A stretch of 64,000 bases of DNA from Elysia chlorotica (GCA_003991915.1 RQTK01000054.1:254690-318689), one strand, 5' to 3'; numbered from the stretch's first letter, positions 1-14,300 are shown. Notes: generated by a model not told the origin, from the sequence alone. A program made the numbers and translations.

Positions 1-175
<175 letters not shown>

Positions 176-412
176 CGGAGACGGGGGCACAGTGGAGTGA
201 ATGGATCACCTGCGGAGTGCTCTCCTATTTTCCCATAGAGGATCATAATTATACGACGACGGGACCCCAGAGCGGGATATTTACGATGTGACCAATCACC
301 TATACTAAGCTTATACTGACGCCAGAACAGGCGATCTGTTCCATTATCACATCTGCAACCTCTCGATTAGAAGCCTCGCGCTCTACCGTTGGACCACATT
401 GCCTCCCTCACA
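176..412 (-). mobile_element. tRNA-derived SINE remnant with (CTA)n tail
   Basis: On the minus strand the unit begins near 412 with a tRNA-like head: an A-box-like GTGGTCCAACGGTAGAGC followed by an anticodon-loop-like stretch and a decayed B-box region. An unrelated body follows, then the (CTA)n array. This is the usual head-body-tail order of a SINE. The B box is weak, so this is not a functional tRNA gene. Confidence 0.55.
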
Positions 413-504
413 AATCAACAATAATAAATTATAAATGATGAATAATAACAAGACAAAAAATAATTACATAAATTAACGAAAAATGGGATGGATCCATCTC
501 TCCT

Positions 505-1050
505 ACCCCCCCCCCCCCCAATTTTAAATTTTTTTTCCGCTCTTTGTCCCCCCCCCCCCCCCCCCTTTTTTTCCCCCTCAATATTAAAGTTATTTTACTA
601 AAGTATCCAATTATGTTAGTGTACGTGTGTTTCTTTGTTGTTGTTTTTTATGCTTAATTTTGACGTTCTCTTGTGATTTTTGGTGGAGTTTTATGTTTGT
701 GTTGTTGTTGTTATTGTTGTTGTTGTTGTTTTTCATTGTTGTTATGTTTAGTTTTATTTTTTGCTGTTTGTTTCGTTGTTTTTTGGGGGGGGGGGTGGGG
801 GTTGTAGGGGGGTTATTGTTTTTCTGTTTGGTTGTTGTTGTTTTTTTTTTTTTTTTGCCATGATTTTATATGCTGTTACTAGGGGGGGTATTGTTTTGTT
901 TGGTTGTTTGTTGTTTTTTGCCATATATGCTGTTACTGTTGTTTTTGTTTGTTTGTTGTTGTTTTTGTGTTTTGTTTTGTTTTGTTATATACGGTAGGCT
1001 ACGTAACATAATTTTAACTTTGGTACATGTTTTTTTTTTTTACTCAATAA
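505..1050. repeat. Low-complexity C, T, G and TTG-rich tracts
   Basis: Poly-C runs at about 507-520 and 549-565 are followed by ~400 bases of TTG/TTTG-rich sequence with G runs (around 785-815) and T runs. Open frames here give only Phe, Leu, Val, Cys and Gly strings, which is a composition artefact. No gene is supported between 413 and 1690. Confidence 0.85.
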
Positions 1051-1699
1051 AAATAGCAGTGTTTTAACTAAGCAACGTGAAAGTTCCAAAAATCGAAACA
1101 GCTGGACGTACGTGCCAGTAAAAGTTTCTGTATAGCCTTAATGAGAAAGCGGATTTTAGCGGTAGGGTAGGCCACTAGGCCTACGTGATATCCAAGTTGT
1201 TCTTTTTTTTTTTTAATAGTAAGAGAATGTGCCGGGTTAATGGATTATAAATGTCCAGTCCTAACTGCTCATCCTCTTCATAAATTTAATTTGTGCGGAG
1301 GTCATTGAAAGTGGATAACTGGGTGTTGTTTCAGTTTTATTAAGCTCTTCCCCAGATACTCAAGTTCCACAGCCTTTAAAACGATGTGCATATTTTCATG
1401 TATTTAAAAAAAATCTGGACAGAACAAACATTTTAATGACGTGGACGAGATTGATTGACGCATCTCAAGTTTCAACTCGGAAACAATGGCAATTCAAATG
1501 CAATAAGTTGAAAAGCAAATACCTACGATCCATATATACTTTACAATGCCCGTGCCCCAAGACACCTGTTGCCATGGACAGTGAATTCCTTTATGATGAG
1601 TTGAACTTTATTTTAAGACAAGTTTCGGTCAATAGATAAACAAAAGTTGCCTACTTTAAGATTTAAACAAAAAAATAAATATCTATGTGAAATTAGGTT

Positions 1700-1790
1700 C
1701 AAGCTGCATGGATGTGAGGACAGGTTCGAATCTCGGCGTTTCCTATCGTCAATCCGGGGTACTGCTGACTGAGCTATATCGCATCCCAAA
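1700..1790 (-). mobile_element. tRNA-like SINE head fragment
   Basis: The minus strand reads as a tRNA-like unit: an A-box-like TAGCTCAGTCAGCAG, then about 30 bases later a B-box-like AGATTCGAACCT. It abuts the GA-rich array. A functional tRNA is not supported because no clean acceptor stem was seen. Confidence 0.45.
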
Positions 1791-1907
1791 AGAGAGGGAA
1801 AGTGAGAGAGAGAGACTGAGAGAGATAGATAGGCAACCTGTTAGAAAGACATGAACAGATGACAGGCCAAGAGAGACAGTGAGACAGAGATAAACACTCT
1901 GAGCCAG

Positions 1908-1952
<45 letters not shown>

Positions 1953-2025
1953 GAGATGGTACGCCGAGAGAGACAGTGAGACAGAGATAAACACCTAGAG
2001 CCAGCCAGCCAACCAGAGAGAGAGA

Positions 2026-2091
<66 letters not shown>

Positions 2092-2240
2092 GACAGTCGT
2101 CCTGTGAGAAAGACTGGAAGAGATGGCAGGCCGGGAGAGACAGTGAAACAGACATAAACACCAGACAGAGAGAGAGTGAGTGAGAGAGAGAGAGAGAGGA
2201 AGGATGTCAGTCCGAGAGAGTACAAGAGATCCGCATGCAA
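1790..2240. repeat. (GA)n array with embedded higher-order repeat
   Basis: Long GA/GAGA microsatellites alternate with a recurring cassette built around GAGACAGTGAGACAGAGATAA followed by CAC and AGCCAGCC-type sequence. It is seen three times (about 1875, 1970 and 2140), spaced roughly 100-170 bases apart. Minus-strand frames give Ser/Leu strings and are not genes. GA-rich and GACA-rich sequence continues more weakly to about 2705. Confidence 0.9.
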
Positions 2241-2749
2241 TAAACACTCAAGCAACTAATATTGTGAATATTGACAGGCAGCTAGGCATGGATAGAAAGC
2301 TACAAAGTAAACTAGACATAGCTAAATAGTACAGTCATGTACTAAGACTATCACACTTCAGTTCAATGAGAGCGAGAGGGAGGGGCGAAAGAGAGGGAGA
2401 CACAGAAAAGAGGTCGAGAGAACGGGAGCGAAATATTCACACACAGTGATAACAAAACCTTAAATACATAAAGGACTTAGATCTCGACAGACAGGGAGAG
2501 AAAGGCAGAGAGCGAGGCAAAAAGATACAAATATCCCTGCAATCGTGCTACTTGGATAATTAGTGGTTAGACAAAAGAGAGAGGTAAAGAGATAGTGAGG
2601 AAAAAAGATATATGTGAGAGAAAGAGAGACAGTACATAGAGAAAGAAGGAGCGACAGACACACAGGCAGACAGGCAGACAGACAGACACACAGACAGAGA
2701 GAAAGATGGCAGTCGGGGAGATCTGGAGTCCTCTCTTAGCTGTTCACAT

Positions 2750-5655
2750 TATATAAAAAATAGTAAACAAAATCGCACAAAACAACGCTTGCACGTTTGT
2801 CATCTAAATCTACTATCTTCTTTGTACCAAGTACCCAGTATAATAACAGAATGGAATTTTCCTTGAATTTCTCTGTTTTGAAAAAAATGTCAAGTTCAAG
2901 GGAAGAAAAAAAGCAAAGGCTTTTGGTTTTTAAAGATGTTCTCCAAGTTCTAAAGAGACTAAAAAAGTGGACCTTAGTTTTTGAGGTAACAAGTGTTTGT
3001 AAAAGCATCAAAAAAAAAATTGGTTGTAACAATATCTAGTACTGTAGTAGGACAGTTATAGAATGTTTGTCTCAATTTCTTTCTGTTTTAGAGAATAGAA
3101 AAAAACAGGTAAAAGAACACAAGTTGAAGTTTGTTTTGTTGTTGTTTTTTATTTACAAAATTAATAGAGATCGTTAGCAACTAAAATGATTTTTTTTGCA
3201 ATATGAAATTTAAAAACAAAAATGTACAGTAAACTTGCAGGATATAAATATTGACTAAAATGGCAGTTGTTACTGATGAATATATCATTGAAGGCACTTA
3301 AGTATGTACAATATTTAAATACATGTATGTTTCTTAGTAAATGTTTTTTTTTTTTTTTCAACTTACTTTAGATAGGCTATGCATCAAATATCTCATAGTC
3401 AAACATGCAAAAGGGAACTACAATCATTGAGAGAAGAAAAAAAGCAAAACAAATTAATGAAAATAAAGAGCATTTGGTAAAAAAAAACACATTTGCTATA
3501 ACTATTATATTTCTCAAATTAGTTTAAAACATAGGTAGATTGAAAATTAATTGCTTCATTATTTCAAAATTTCAAGAAGCGTTGGTATATTTGAAAATAT
3601 AAGATATCAAAATAAAATTATTCTATTCATTACCTTTACATATAATTATGAACTATACTAAGTGTTGTTTTTTTTTTTTTTGTGGCTTTTTTATGATAAT
3701 AAAGGGAGGGAAAAATACAGACCATGGCCAGATATTTAAGCATAAAATGTCTAAAAAAGAACAAAAGAAATCATGTCAGATTTAAACATTTAAGAAAATT
3801 TAAGCAATTTACCAAATCTTTTAGTCACTGTGAAAACATGAAAAATAGAAAAAATATGCAAGCAAATGCAATTTAAATTGTAAATATGAACATCATCATA
3901 TCAAATGGGTAACAATCATTCGAAGATCAGAAGAAAATTCTGAGAGCATTTTTTTTCATCTTGAGGTTGAAAATTGAAATCACAAAAATAAATTTTATTT
4001 GCAAAACAGGTTTCTGTCCCGCAATAAAATTCAATATGAACTAATTTTCAAGGCATCTATGGATTAATTAAAAAAAAAAAAAACGCATTTACATGTTCAA
4101 TGTGGCAGTAAAAGTATTCTTTTTTTTTTTCCATGTGAGCAAGATTGTACATATAAAATAAAGTATAAAATAGGTGGTTTTCAATAAATATGACTGGCAC
4201 TTGGATAATAAATAAAAACTTTACTTATAATAATTTAATATAGTGAGATTTTAAAATAATGCTACAGAGGGCATTGAGTATGACACTAGGTTTCAATTTT
4301 CGTAGATCTACCTTTTCACAACAATTTATTATATTGTTGAGGATGAAAATATTTGTGTTTTTAAATCCGTATTATAGCAACTTTCATCACAGCACACTCA
4401 TGTGAAATTCTTTTTTTCTTACTCTTGTTCATAGCAGTAAAAACACAATTTGCAAAAGGCTGTTTAATAGTCTTTAAAAACAATAGAATTGTAATATTTG
4501 CAAATAAAGTGGGTTTTTTTTTGTTTTACTTTCATGTATATCAAACAAAACATTTTGCAAAGCTTTGATTTTTTTTTTAATACTTACAGTTACATTAAAT
4601 TATAAATTCTTGTTGCATTATGTTGTAGCCCACCATGATGAATAATAAAAATTAAACAATATTACACATTTATTTATTTATTTTTTTAAAGCCAGAATGG
4701 AAACAAATGGAAAAAAAAGTGGTTTCCACTATTCTCAACTCAATAAATACACCGTATGAAATTTTAACGTATCATTATTAAAAAAAGAATCATCAAAAAC
4801 ACTATATATGAAATTTTAACGTATCATAATTAAAAAAGAATCATCAAAAACACTATAACTATCCACATTTCTTTATAAATATAAGATTTATTGTCATTGT
4901 TTTTCAGGAAACAGATGTCTAGATTTTCACCTCAAGCAATCAAGAGCAAAATGAGTTTTAAAAAAAAAAGTTACATATATCATCCTTGATACTTTCATTT
5001 ACTATCTTTAGTCTTTAAAGCTTTGTGGTATTAGAAACTGCTGAAAAACGAAGCAAAGCAAGAAAAAAAAAAACGTGTTCACAGACACCTAAAAAAACAC
5101 TTAAGAATATGCATGCAATCAATACGGTTTGCTGGACGGATGGTTTGTATAATTTAAAAAAGCTTGGTAAAAATTTACTCACTAAAATCAGGTAACTATT
5201 GAAAAGTAAAAAAAAACAAAAAAAAACAAGCACTGTGCTTGCTACCAAGAGTCCATGTATGATTTGATTAGTAAATTTAGCTGATCATTTTAAAAATGCA
5301 TCCCAGGTACTACAACATGAGGATATGTATATATATGCTGGCAGATGGTGACATGAACTCGCTTAGGTCTAAAAACCTAAATCCATCAGAAAACAGCACA
5401 AGTGTTTTTCCACTTCTCCACATAAAAAATATAAAGAGTAAAGCGTAAGAATAGGAATTATAATATTAAAGAAAAGATGTTATAAAAATATGAGTGATAG
5501 AAATTAAAAAAAAAATTTTGCTGCCTGATTTGTCTTCCTGAATTTGTGTAAGTAAGATCCAGTTGCGCAGGTGCTAAAAAATGTAGAAGCAGTCTCTCTC
5601 ATGGTGAAAGTATTTTGATGATAAATTGCTCTGGCCTAAGTTCTATAGAAAACTG
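2750..5655. other. AT-rich non-coding stretch, no gene recognised
   Basis: Very AT-rich sequence with many homopolymer A and T runs and no convincing coding frame. Overlapping frames on both strands at 2736-3039 resemble nothing I recognise. A local tandem duplication of about 50 bases (the second ATGAAATTTTAACGTATCAT-type unit starts ~52 bases after the first) lies at 4755-4855. The region could include the long 3' UTR of the minus-strand gene ending at 6812, but no polyadenylation site was established. Confidence 0.6.
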
Positions 5656-5660
5656 TAATA

Positions 5661-6664
5661 CAGTGGTCTCCGATTAAAAATCTGCCCCTCTAGAGACACA
5701 AAAAGCGCGTTCTTAATCGAACAGACAGGGACGTTGTTTTAACGGGGTGTTACTCAGTAAATGGAATGTTACCCTATTGCTGTCTTAATCTCGCGTAAAA
5801 TTTCTTTTTTTTTCTGTTTTCAAGCAAATTTCCAGATGTTCACACCTTTATGTCCTGCCTATAGACTAAAAAGTGCAGGGAGTTGAAGATAGAGAAAGAA
5901 AGATTTGTTTGATTTAGAACAGGTGGATTACCGGCGTTACCGCACTTATACAGCAGTGCACACATCTTCTCACAGTCTAAGAACTATAGAAACGCTCTTG
6001 TTAAGGGATAGGAATTTAATTTGAGGAAATTAAATAAAATCGATCATACAGCCTTACGATCAGATATTGGGTTCCCTTAGATATCCGCGCCACTGTGAGA
6101 GAGGGAGAGAGAGAGAAAGGGAAGGTGGGAGAGAGAGAAAGAAAGAAAAAATAAAGAGATAGAAAGCCCTATTTACAGTGTCGGGTTTAGGTTCGTCTGT
6201 TAACATCTCAATGTAAAACTCTTTGAGTTTCCTGACTGTACGCCGACAGGCACCGCGAAACGGCATGAAAAAGAGATGGCGAAAGGAAGGTTTCTCTGAT
6301 CTCAAATGGCTCTAGTGAAGTCTTCTCTTGGTAAAGGTTCACAGGCTCGTGCATGTTTACCCCCTCCCTTCCCCCCACCCTGTCCACTCCTCTCACCCAT
6401 CAGATCGCGTGTATTCAGATATGCGGGCCACTCCTATCAGTCTTAGATTACTATAGAAATAATCACCATGCTGGAGAAGTGGAAAAATGTGTTAGCTTGA
6501 CAAATAATTTTTTTAAAACTATATCCGGCTCTGTCAAAACAGGTTCTAACACTTTATACGAGGCCAAAAGCGGTTGGGTAGGGGTGTTATTTAAAGAGAA
6601 AGAATTATGTTTCATAGGGCAAGCATGTTCGAAGATGGAGTGGTTTTGTAAGCGGAGACCACTG
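5661..6664. mobile_element. TIR element of about 1.0 kb with TA target sites
   Basis: CAGTGGTCTCCG at 5661-5672 is matched by its exact reverse complement CGGAGACCACTG at 6653-6664, and each end is flanked by the dinucleotide TA. This fits a non-autonomous DNA transposon of the Tc1/mariner-pogo group, which duplicates TA on insertion. No transposase frame was recognised inside. A minus-strand frame at 6060-6305 is open but unidentified. The family name is inference; the inverted ends are seen directly. Confidence 0.65.
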
Positions 6665-6811
6665 TACCAATAAGTAGATACAATAGTAAATACAATACTA
6701 TCAATTTAAAATAGTAAACATTGGCTTAAGTTAAGACATATAAATTAAGTGTAATCAATCTTAATTCCTAGTTAGCATCCAAACAAGAAAATGAATTCAA
6801 ACTATGGTGCC

Positions 6812-8343
6812 TCATGAAAATACAGCTTTGGCTCTGTCAATTTTCTTCTGCAGATTAGCAATCTTCATGTCTAAAGAGGCAATGCCGGTAGAGAACAGAT
6901 CTTCATTAAGGCACCTCATCTGATTGTTATTGTCACATTCAGATAAAGCACCGTTGTTATCATCCTCTATGGAACTGAGGGATGTGTCGGATAGCTCTGT
7001 TCCCTGGTAAAATTTTCTGCGAGGGGAGTTTCCTCCGTGCGTGGCCCTGCGGGACAGAGAAACGTCCGAGACATGGGGGTGGGCACTCTGATGGAGGAAG
7101 CCCGATCCCCTGGTAGCGTAGTCCGAGCGCATGCCTGCGGCGTCCCTGCCATTGGACTGACCACTGCTGGCGAGTTGCGGAGAAGGCTCAACACGAGTTT
7201 GGGATCCGTGTAATTTTTGTCCTGAACGGTTGGGTGCCAGAACTTTCCTTGGGCTGAAATAGTTTTCATCACTGCGTTGGCTTTGTCGTGGGGAGGAATC
7301 TGCGTAAGAGCTGTCAGAGTCGGGTTCTAGAGTCCTCAATCTCGTCCCCTGCTCTTGAGAGGTTGATCTGCTAGCAGACTTGGAAAATTCCCTCTCTCGC
7401 TCCCGTGGGTCATTTTCAAGACTCCTGCTCCGCCTTTCACTTTTCTTGCTTTTGTTCAATTTCCTCAGGGAAGATGGAGAGTATGATCTTGTGTTCCAAG
7501 CATCACGCTTGTTACCCCGCTGTTCGTGGGAACTGGATGGTCCAGCTTGCCTCATGTACAGGTCACTCGAAGCTGTGGAGCTTGTTTCAATATCCACTTC
7601 TATGAGCTGATCATCTTGACTTAGTGATCTTGATATTGGTGTTGAGGTTGACTTTTCTCTACTCTTAGAAAAACCAGAGGTGCTGCTAGTCTTAGAAATA
7701 GGCACAGAGTAAATGGTTGAGAGCTTGGAAGACTGACTGCCCTGCAGTGTCCTGCTTCTACTAGTCCCCCTTGACTCACGCTCTGGTGTTTTAGGCAGAG
7801 AAGGCATTTGAGATTTTTTCTTAAAATAACTAGACATGCCATCATCTCTCTCTTCATCAGATTCCTCCTGCCTAGATCTGTCTCGACCGCGTTCTCTTGG
7901 AGTAGCTGACCTCACCCTTTTTCTCTTCTCCTCATGAGATTTTGAGAATTCTGTGTGACTCCCTCTCGGGCTAGCATACTTGTCACTCTCACTTTTCCGT
8001 CTCGCTCTTCCACTTCTTTCATGACAGCTGCGACAAGACACTTCATTCCTCTCCCTGTCCCTCTCCTGGTAATATCCTTCCCTGACGGGAGTGCTAGTCT
8101 GCCAATATCTTCCGCCGGACCTACCTCTGTTACATTTCAGAATAGACTTGGGACTCTTCTTACTGCTAAACCGTCGCGATTCACGCTTTGTCAGTTCAAT
8201 TTCTGAGTCTGAGTAATAGGGCTCCCCTGCAACTTCCACTGGTGACTCTTGCATGCTTCGCCAAAGTCGACGATCAACAGGACTCAACCTCTGGTTGTGT
8301 TCTTCTAAGGTTTCAGCAGTTAAGCGGTTGCCATCAGAAGTGT
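6812..8343 (-). CDS. CCDC14: CCDC14-like, terminal coding exon
   Basis: Single open exon of about 510 codons. The acceptor is TTTCCAG immediately before 8343; the upstream in-frame ATG at 8353 belongs to the intron, because phase 1 from the preceding exon gives GAC-ACT. Most of it is Arg/Ser-rich and low in complexity (SR-like and acidic patches), probably disordered. The last ~30 residues form a predicted amphipathic helix with TGIASLDMKIANLQKKI, the best family match. Stop TGA lies at 6814-6812. Confidence 0.85.
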
Positions 8344-11300
8344 CTGGAAACATTGTGGAGAAGAATAAAAAAAAGGTTAATTACGTTTAATATTTTGCTT
8401 TGAACAAGGTATTGATTAAACAAACTACCTCATTATGCAGTAAAACTGGGTAATAACGAGATTTCTTGTTTTCCTTAATATCTCTCGTTATTCCCAAAAT
8501 AAGACTCATAGAGGATTTTATTGAAAGAGAAAAAGATGTGCCTTCATTATTTTACCACGGATTTATGGTTTTTCAAGTGTCCCCCACCCCCTTTTTTTTT
8601 TTGAACAACAATGCCAATGTTTCCATGCGAGGGGACAGACTCTATTCCATCTAGATACCATTTTCTCTACTTCTTGTTCCTTTTTGTTTTACTATTTACC
8701 AGGATAGCAAGTTACATACGTACTTCCTTAATTAAATTCATGAGAGGGTAATACAAGGGGATAAAACTCAACGGATATTCAATTTTATAGACTCAAATCT
8801 ATAGCGAATTAAAACAGCACTACTACTAAGGATGGGCTTGGCTGTCCCATGGTCTAGCATATCACTATGCAGCTTAATTTACTTTGATAACACGTTTGAT
8901 GAAATATAAAATGAGAACTTAAAACAATGTCAATTTAAACCAAAAAAAAAGAAAAAAATAATTCCAATACTTCTTTGACTGATCTTAATGCTTATTAAAT
9001 TCGGGGACCAAACTGGCTAAAGTAGTAGAGCATTGGTCTCCTGACCCGGAGGTCCGCATTTCTAAACCCATGATCTGTCAAAAATATATTTGACCCATTT
9101 CGTCCCCTACTGGTTGAGTCGGTGTCAGTATAATGTGACCTTATGAGCGGCTGAGCTTTGTCTTTGTGTGGCAGCACATAAAATTGTCAGACCTTAGTGT
9201 TTGGATAAGTCCACAATATAGCCTATATAGTGCCAATGTTGAACGTTGCAGAAATTCAACACATTTAGATTGAAGAAAGAGGCTTGAAAAACAACACTTA
9301 AAGTAAAATCCCTAAGACGTACCATGAGACCTGTACATTGGAAGCCGAGCAGTTTCGGTCTGGGACCGACTTTGTCGTTGGCTCAAGTTGTGCAGCCTTT
9401 GATTCATCCATGACATGACTTTCTCTGGGGTGGCCGTCCCATCTCTCCTCGCAGCGTTCATTTCAGGGGTACTGGTCTGTCGCAGCTGTTCTGGGTATCG
9501 CGGCTCTGGTCGTATTGGAAGCGAACGAGCCATGTGGTCAGATGTTTGAGTGGAAACCCCCACAGTTTGGGCTTGTCTAAAGGATGTTGCGTAGATCCCT
9601 TGCTGCTGGCTTGGAGGTTGATACGACTGATAAACTGGTGGAGGTTCTTTTCTCTCTGTATTAGATCCTGACATGAACCTAAAACGGCAAAGGCATAAAC
9701 AACAGAAATCACTTAATGTATGTTTTGTACATGTTTTTCCTAATGAATTAGAGATAGAGTTTCAGTTTGCATTCACAGCATATCAGCACAGTAACGCATA
9801 TATTGTGCCCAATTGAAACAAAAATAACAAGTGCTAATATTGACAGCTGAAAGATGATCACAAGGGTTAATATCAAAACAAATTCACAAGCATGCAAATG
9901 GTGGAAACAACATAAAAAGAGGGAAAACAGAGATTTTGATTCAGAACTACCTCAAATAGAGAGAAAGTGAATTTTCCACAACACAAACCTGTAGATTCTT
10001 GTCACCAAAAAATGTGCATTAATCCCCATTCTAAATAAGTTAAAGTAAACTTTATTCACCCAGTTGGGAAATTCATGTTTGGGCATTGCCATTTGACAAT
10101 GATTGATTAATGTATGTAGATTGGCACGTGCACAACCACCAAACATTATTTCTATCTCTCTATTTATCTATATAAATATCCATCCATCTATCTCTCTATA
10201 TCTATTGAAATATCTATGTCATTCTCTCTTTGTACCCTGTTTATAACTCTCTGCACATGCACTCATATCATATGGAATAGGTAAGTTTATTGTTAGCATA
10301 TTAATCTAACCAATAGTCATAAATGTTATCAGCACGCCAGGACTGAGATAATTTCATGAAGTTTTGTTTCTTTTGACACAGGATTTGCAGTATCTTTCTG
10401 GTCTATTTCAAATTTGTAAGATCATTCCTCTTCTCTCCGATGTCATATTCTCAATGAATTAAAGATCCCAATGACAAGCCCGACAAGTTTTTACAATACA
10501 TTTAAAAACAAAACAGAACAAAAACGAGGAACTCACCTCTCAGGGTGTGCCATGCGGTAAAGACTTTCCATGCCTTGTCTTTGATACTCGGAGGAATTCT
10601 GACCAGTTGAGCCGTTCTCGAACATCTGCAGCACATGATCTACCCCGAGTTTCAGGGTGCTGGTAGGCAGAAGCACACAAAACAAATAAATAAATAAATA
10701 GGCTTGAAGTTATCCCGAAGAAAGAACTGTGGAACAGAACGAAGCAAACCCGCATTGAGACAGAGATCAGAAAGCGCAAATGGGGCTGGATAGACCAAAC
10801 GCTTTAAAAGGCTGTATCTAACATCATAAGGCAAGCCCTGGAGTGGAATCCCTAAGGTAAAAGCAAGGTCAGCCGTTCAAAGCAAACTTGGTGGCGAGCA
10901 CTGATGCCGAGATACAAGCTGCTGAAAGTACATGGACCAAGCTGTAGAGGACCAGCCAGAGCCAAGTTCGGTGGAGGGAATTTGCTGCAGCTCTATGTTC
11001 CACAGGGAATTAAGATGCTTAACCTGAAAAAATCTATGATATTAGGTTTTTGGTTGTTTTCCAAGTTTGTAATTACATCCCAAGCGTGTTTGTTCTTCCT
11101 TCTTTTTTTTTTATAGTTTACAAATTTAATTTTCATGGCTATGTTTACTTAAAACTTAAATTAGAAAATCTGTATAATTATTGCGAATATTCAAAATAAT
11201 TTGTTAACAAGGGGGAGAGGGTAGATTCCTGGTTGAATTATGAGCCTAACTGACTATACAATCTGTGTCAAAATAACAACCTACAACAAGGTTTGAATGG

Positions 11301-14300
11301 CACTGAGAGAAGGAAACGCCCTGAAAGCAACTCTCATAACCATAAAGACCAATTTATAAAAGAGATTTGTAAAAATTTCATGTATTCACACTTGATACTC
11401 TTCAATATGGAGCTTCATTAAAATTAACTAACAACAAATGTAGCGTTCATTTAACAAGTATATACCATATATCACAAAATACAATTTCTTTCAAAAAGCC
11501 TATAATTGCAAAACCATATATATGCCTGATCAATTTTTTTAGGAAAAAAACAAACAAATGTCATATCCTTACAATGTGCAAAATGATAGTTATAAAGCCT
11601 CTATGAATCAATATGTATTCTACTCTACTTCGTTCTTGAAATCAAATTTCACCAGCATTGTATCTCGGAGGGTAAAAAAAGGCATCAAACGTTTTTTAAA
11701 TAAAAATAAAAATACTTACGAGAAGTTTTCTTTGAAATTGGTTGATTGTAAATTTTTTCCATTGTAAATTCCTCACAAATCCATTTTGACTTTTTTTTAA
11801 AGCTGTCAGAAATCCCACAAAGAAAAAAAAGCATACACTATAGCGTAAAATTAAATCTAACACACAACTCATGACTTACTCAACCATGTCCTTCAAGCGG
11901 TAGATCTCCTGATCTTTCACAGTGACCTCCTGTTTACAGTCACCAACACTGAGCTCCGCCAGTCGCAGCTTCTCCCGCAGGTCAGCGATGTCCAGGTCTC
12001 GACACTTAAGTCGCTGCTCCATGTTGTTGATCTCACGATCAGCCACCGACAACTTGTAGTGGACACCCTGCGAGTTCTGTGTGGCATGGTCCAGTGATTG
12101 GTGCAGTTTTATCCTTTCTTGCTGGTATTTCTCCTCTAGTTTTATAATCTCGTGATCCTGTTTTATACAACAACAACATAATAATAATGATAAGAAGAAG
12201 AAGAAGAAGAAGAAAAAGAAGGAAAATAAAAGAAGAAGAAGAAGAAGAAGAAGAAGAAGAAGAAGAAGAAGAAGAAGAAGAAGAAGAAGAAGAAGAAGAA
12301 GAAGAAGAATAACAACAATAATAATAATCAAAATAATAATAATAATCATATGATGATGATAATACTAAAAATAGGTAGTAGTAAGAATAGTGTTAACAAC
12401 AGCTTTGAACATTTCAAAAAACATGCTCTCAGATGCTTACAATGAAGCTTCAAATTTATAAACATGAACACAATACATTGTGAAATGTGCAATTAACAAA
12501 AAATTTGCCTTGTCAAATAATTTTGTTTTTAAGTTGTTCCAAGCTGTGTGGGTGTTTTTCATACCAATAGCTTGATTTTGTTCCAGACTTTGAAGCACCA
12601 AGAGAAAAAAAAAGATCTGCTAAGAATAGTTTATCATTTCAAAATTGTACGCGGCCACTAACAGCTAACTTTGAGAACACCGAACAGGTTCTTATGGTTG
12701 TTGTTGAGTTGAGTTGGTTTTAACATCCAACATCAGCACTGTATAGGCTATATCATGGAAGGGCCCCAAGACTGACATTTGACAATTTTATGTGCTGCCA
12801 CACACGAAACAGGACGGTGATACCATGACTCCTGTCTCAGCCGGTCACATTATACTGACACCGACCTAGCCAGTAGGGAGCGCAATCGCCAGGGCTCGAA
12901 CCCAGACTAATATTCAATATAACACTTCCTTTGTGGGGACCCTGGTGCAAGCACCTAACAAGCTGCCTTTTTCTCCCCTGATTGAATTGATGTTGGTATA
13001 GTATGAACAGGTGAGACAGAAGTCCTGCTCTGTCTGTGTGTCGCAAAACAATCAATTGTCCAATGATAGTCTTAGGACAACCCAAACAGTCTTGTTGCAG
13101 ACAATGGACATCAAGAAACTAGCAAACCGAGCCACCAACCAATCCTGTTTGCCATACCTTGAGACTGATGGTCTTCACCAGGTCCTGCTGAGTGACCAGC
13201 CACCGGGCCTTCTCCTCCAGCAGAGTGGTCAGTTGGGCGTCCAGCCTGTCCTTCTCCTGGCGCAGGTGCATCATCTTCCTCTCCATGTGCAGTACTGGAC
13301 AAACGTACAGAGGGAAACAAAGTTAAAACATTCAGACAGACTTAAAGAACCCCTTGAGCATTCTCTTATTTATGGAATCTTGTTAATGATTTTTTCTTTT
13401 CAATCGTACATACAAAAATTTACATCAGAAATGGGTATTTTAAAGCAAGGGAGCAAAAAATGTGTTGTCAGGCCCCTGGACTTAACACAACAAATTCCTG
13501 TAGTTCATATTTTGATTCACTGAATAATATCTAAACCATTATATCTAGGATGTTTTGGAGTACACCAACAATAAGATAAGATAAGCCTTTATTATCCCAT
13601 AGGAAATCTTTTTGTACAATAATACATTCGATACAATATCACAACATCAGTAGTACATGTATGAGATAAATAATAATAGTAATAATAATAAAACAAAATA
13701 AAATAAGCATTTTAAAACATAAAGACTACTGCAGATTTAATTGAGTTCAGTCAGTGAAATAATAACAACTCACTTTCATTGTTTGAAATACTGTATACGC
13801 TGTTGGATGCCATTTTTTCTTGCCTCTCTTTAGCATCAAGTTGTCTGTTTACATTATGAAGCCTCCTTTTAAAGAAAGAGAAATAAAAAAAAAAATTAAT
13901 CATAAACAATTTTTTGTTCATGATGGCATCATTCAAAAACTTTTTTTTAAATCACAAAAATTGTCAAAAATAGCTTTAAAAAGTGTTCAATATTGAACAA
14001 CCCTTATATATATATATGCTAAATGAGAGGAAGGGAAAAAGCAAAATTCAGTATCAATAATAAGTAGCCTTCGAACTTTAGAACCATTTGTTAAGAAAAA
14101 CTCACTAACTGTTGCAACAAGAACACCCTAAATAAATCAGTATTTTCCCAGTTAAGATTATCCCAGACTGGTGACATGAAATTATGATTTTAATACAATT
14201 GGGGATCAAGTACTTTTTTTAAAGTGTAAACAAAATGACAAAAAAAAAAAAAATTTTAAACTAAAGACAAAGCAAAATAAACTGCAGACAGTAAAAACTC

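Noticed and set aside
627..1067. Phe/Leu/Val/Cys-rich plus-strand frames
   Set aside because: T- and TTG-rich low-complexity DNA; no start context, domain or splice pattern.
1749..2255. Long Ser/Leu minus-strand frames
   Set aside because: They are translations of the GA microsatellite.
2736..3039. Overlapping frames on both strands, about 80-98 codons
   Set aside because: No homology recognised, AT-rich, and the sense and antisense frames are equally long, as expected by chance.
6060..6305. Minus-strand frame with FRHLFFMPFRGACRRTVRKL
   Set aside because: Lies inside the TIR element at 5661-6664, ends in GA-repeat translation, and has no recognised family.
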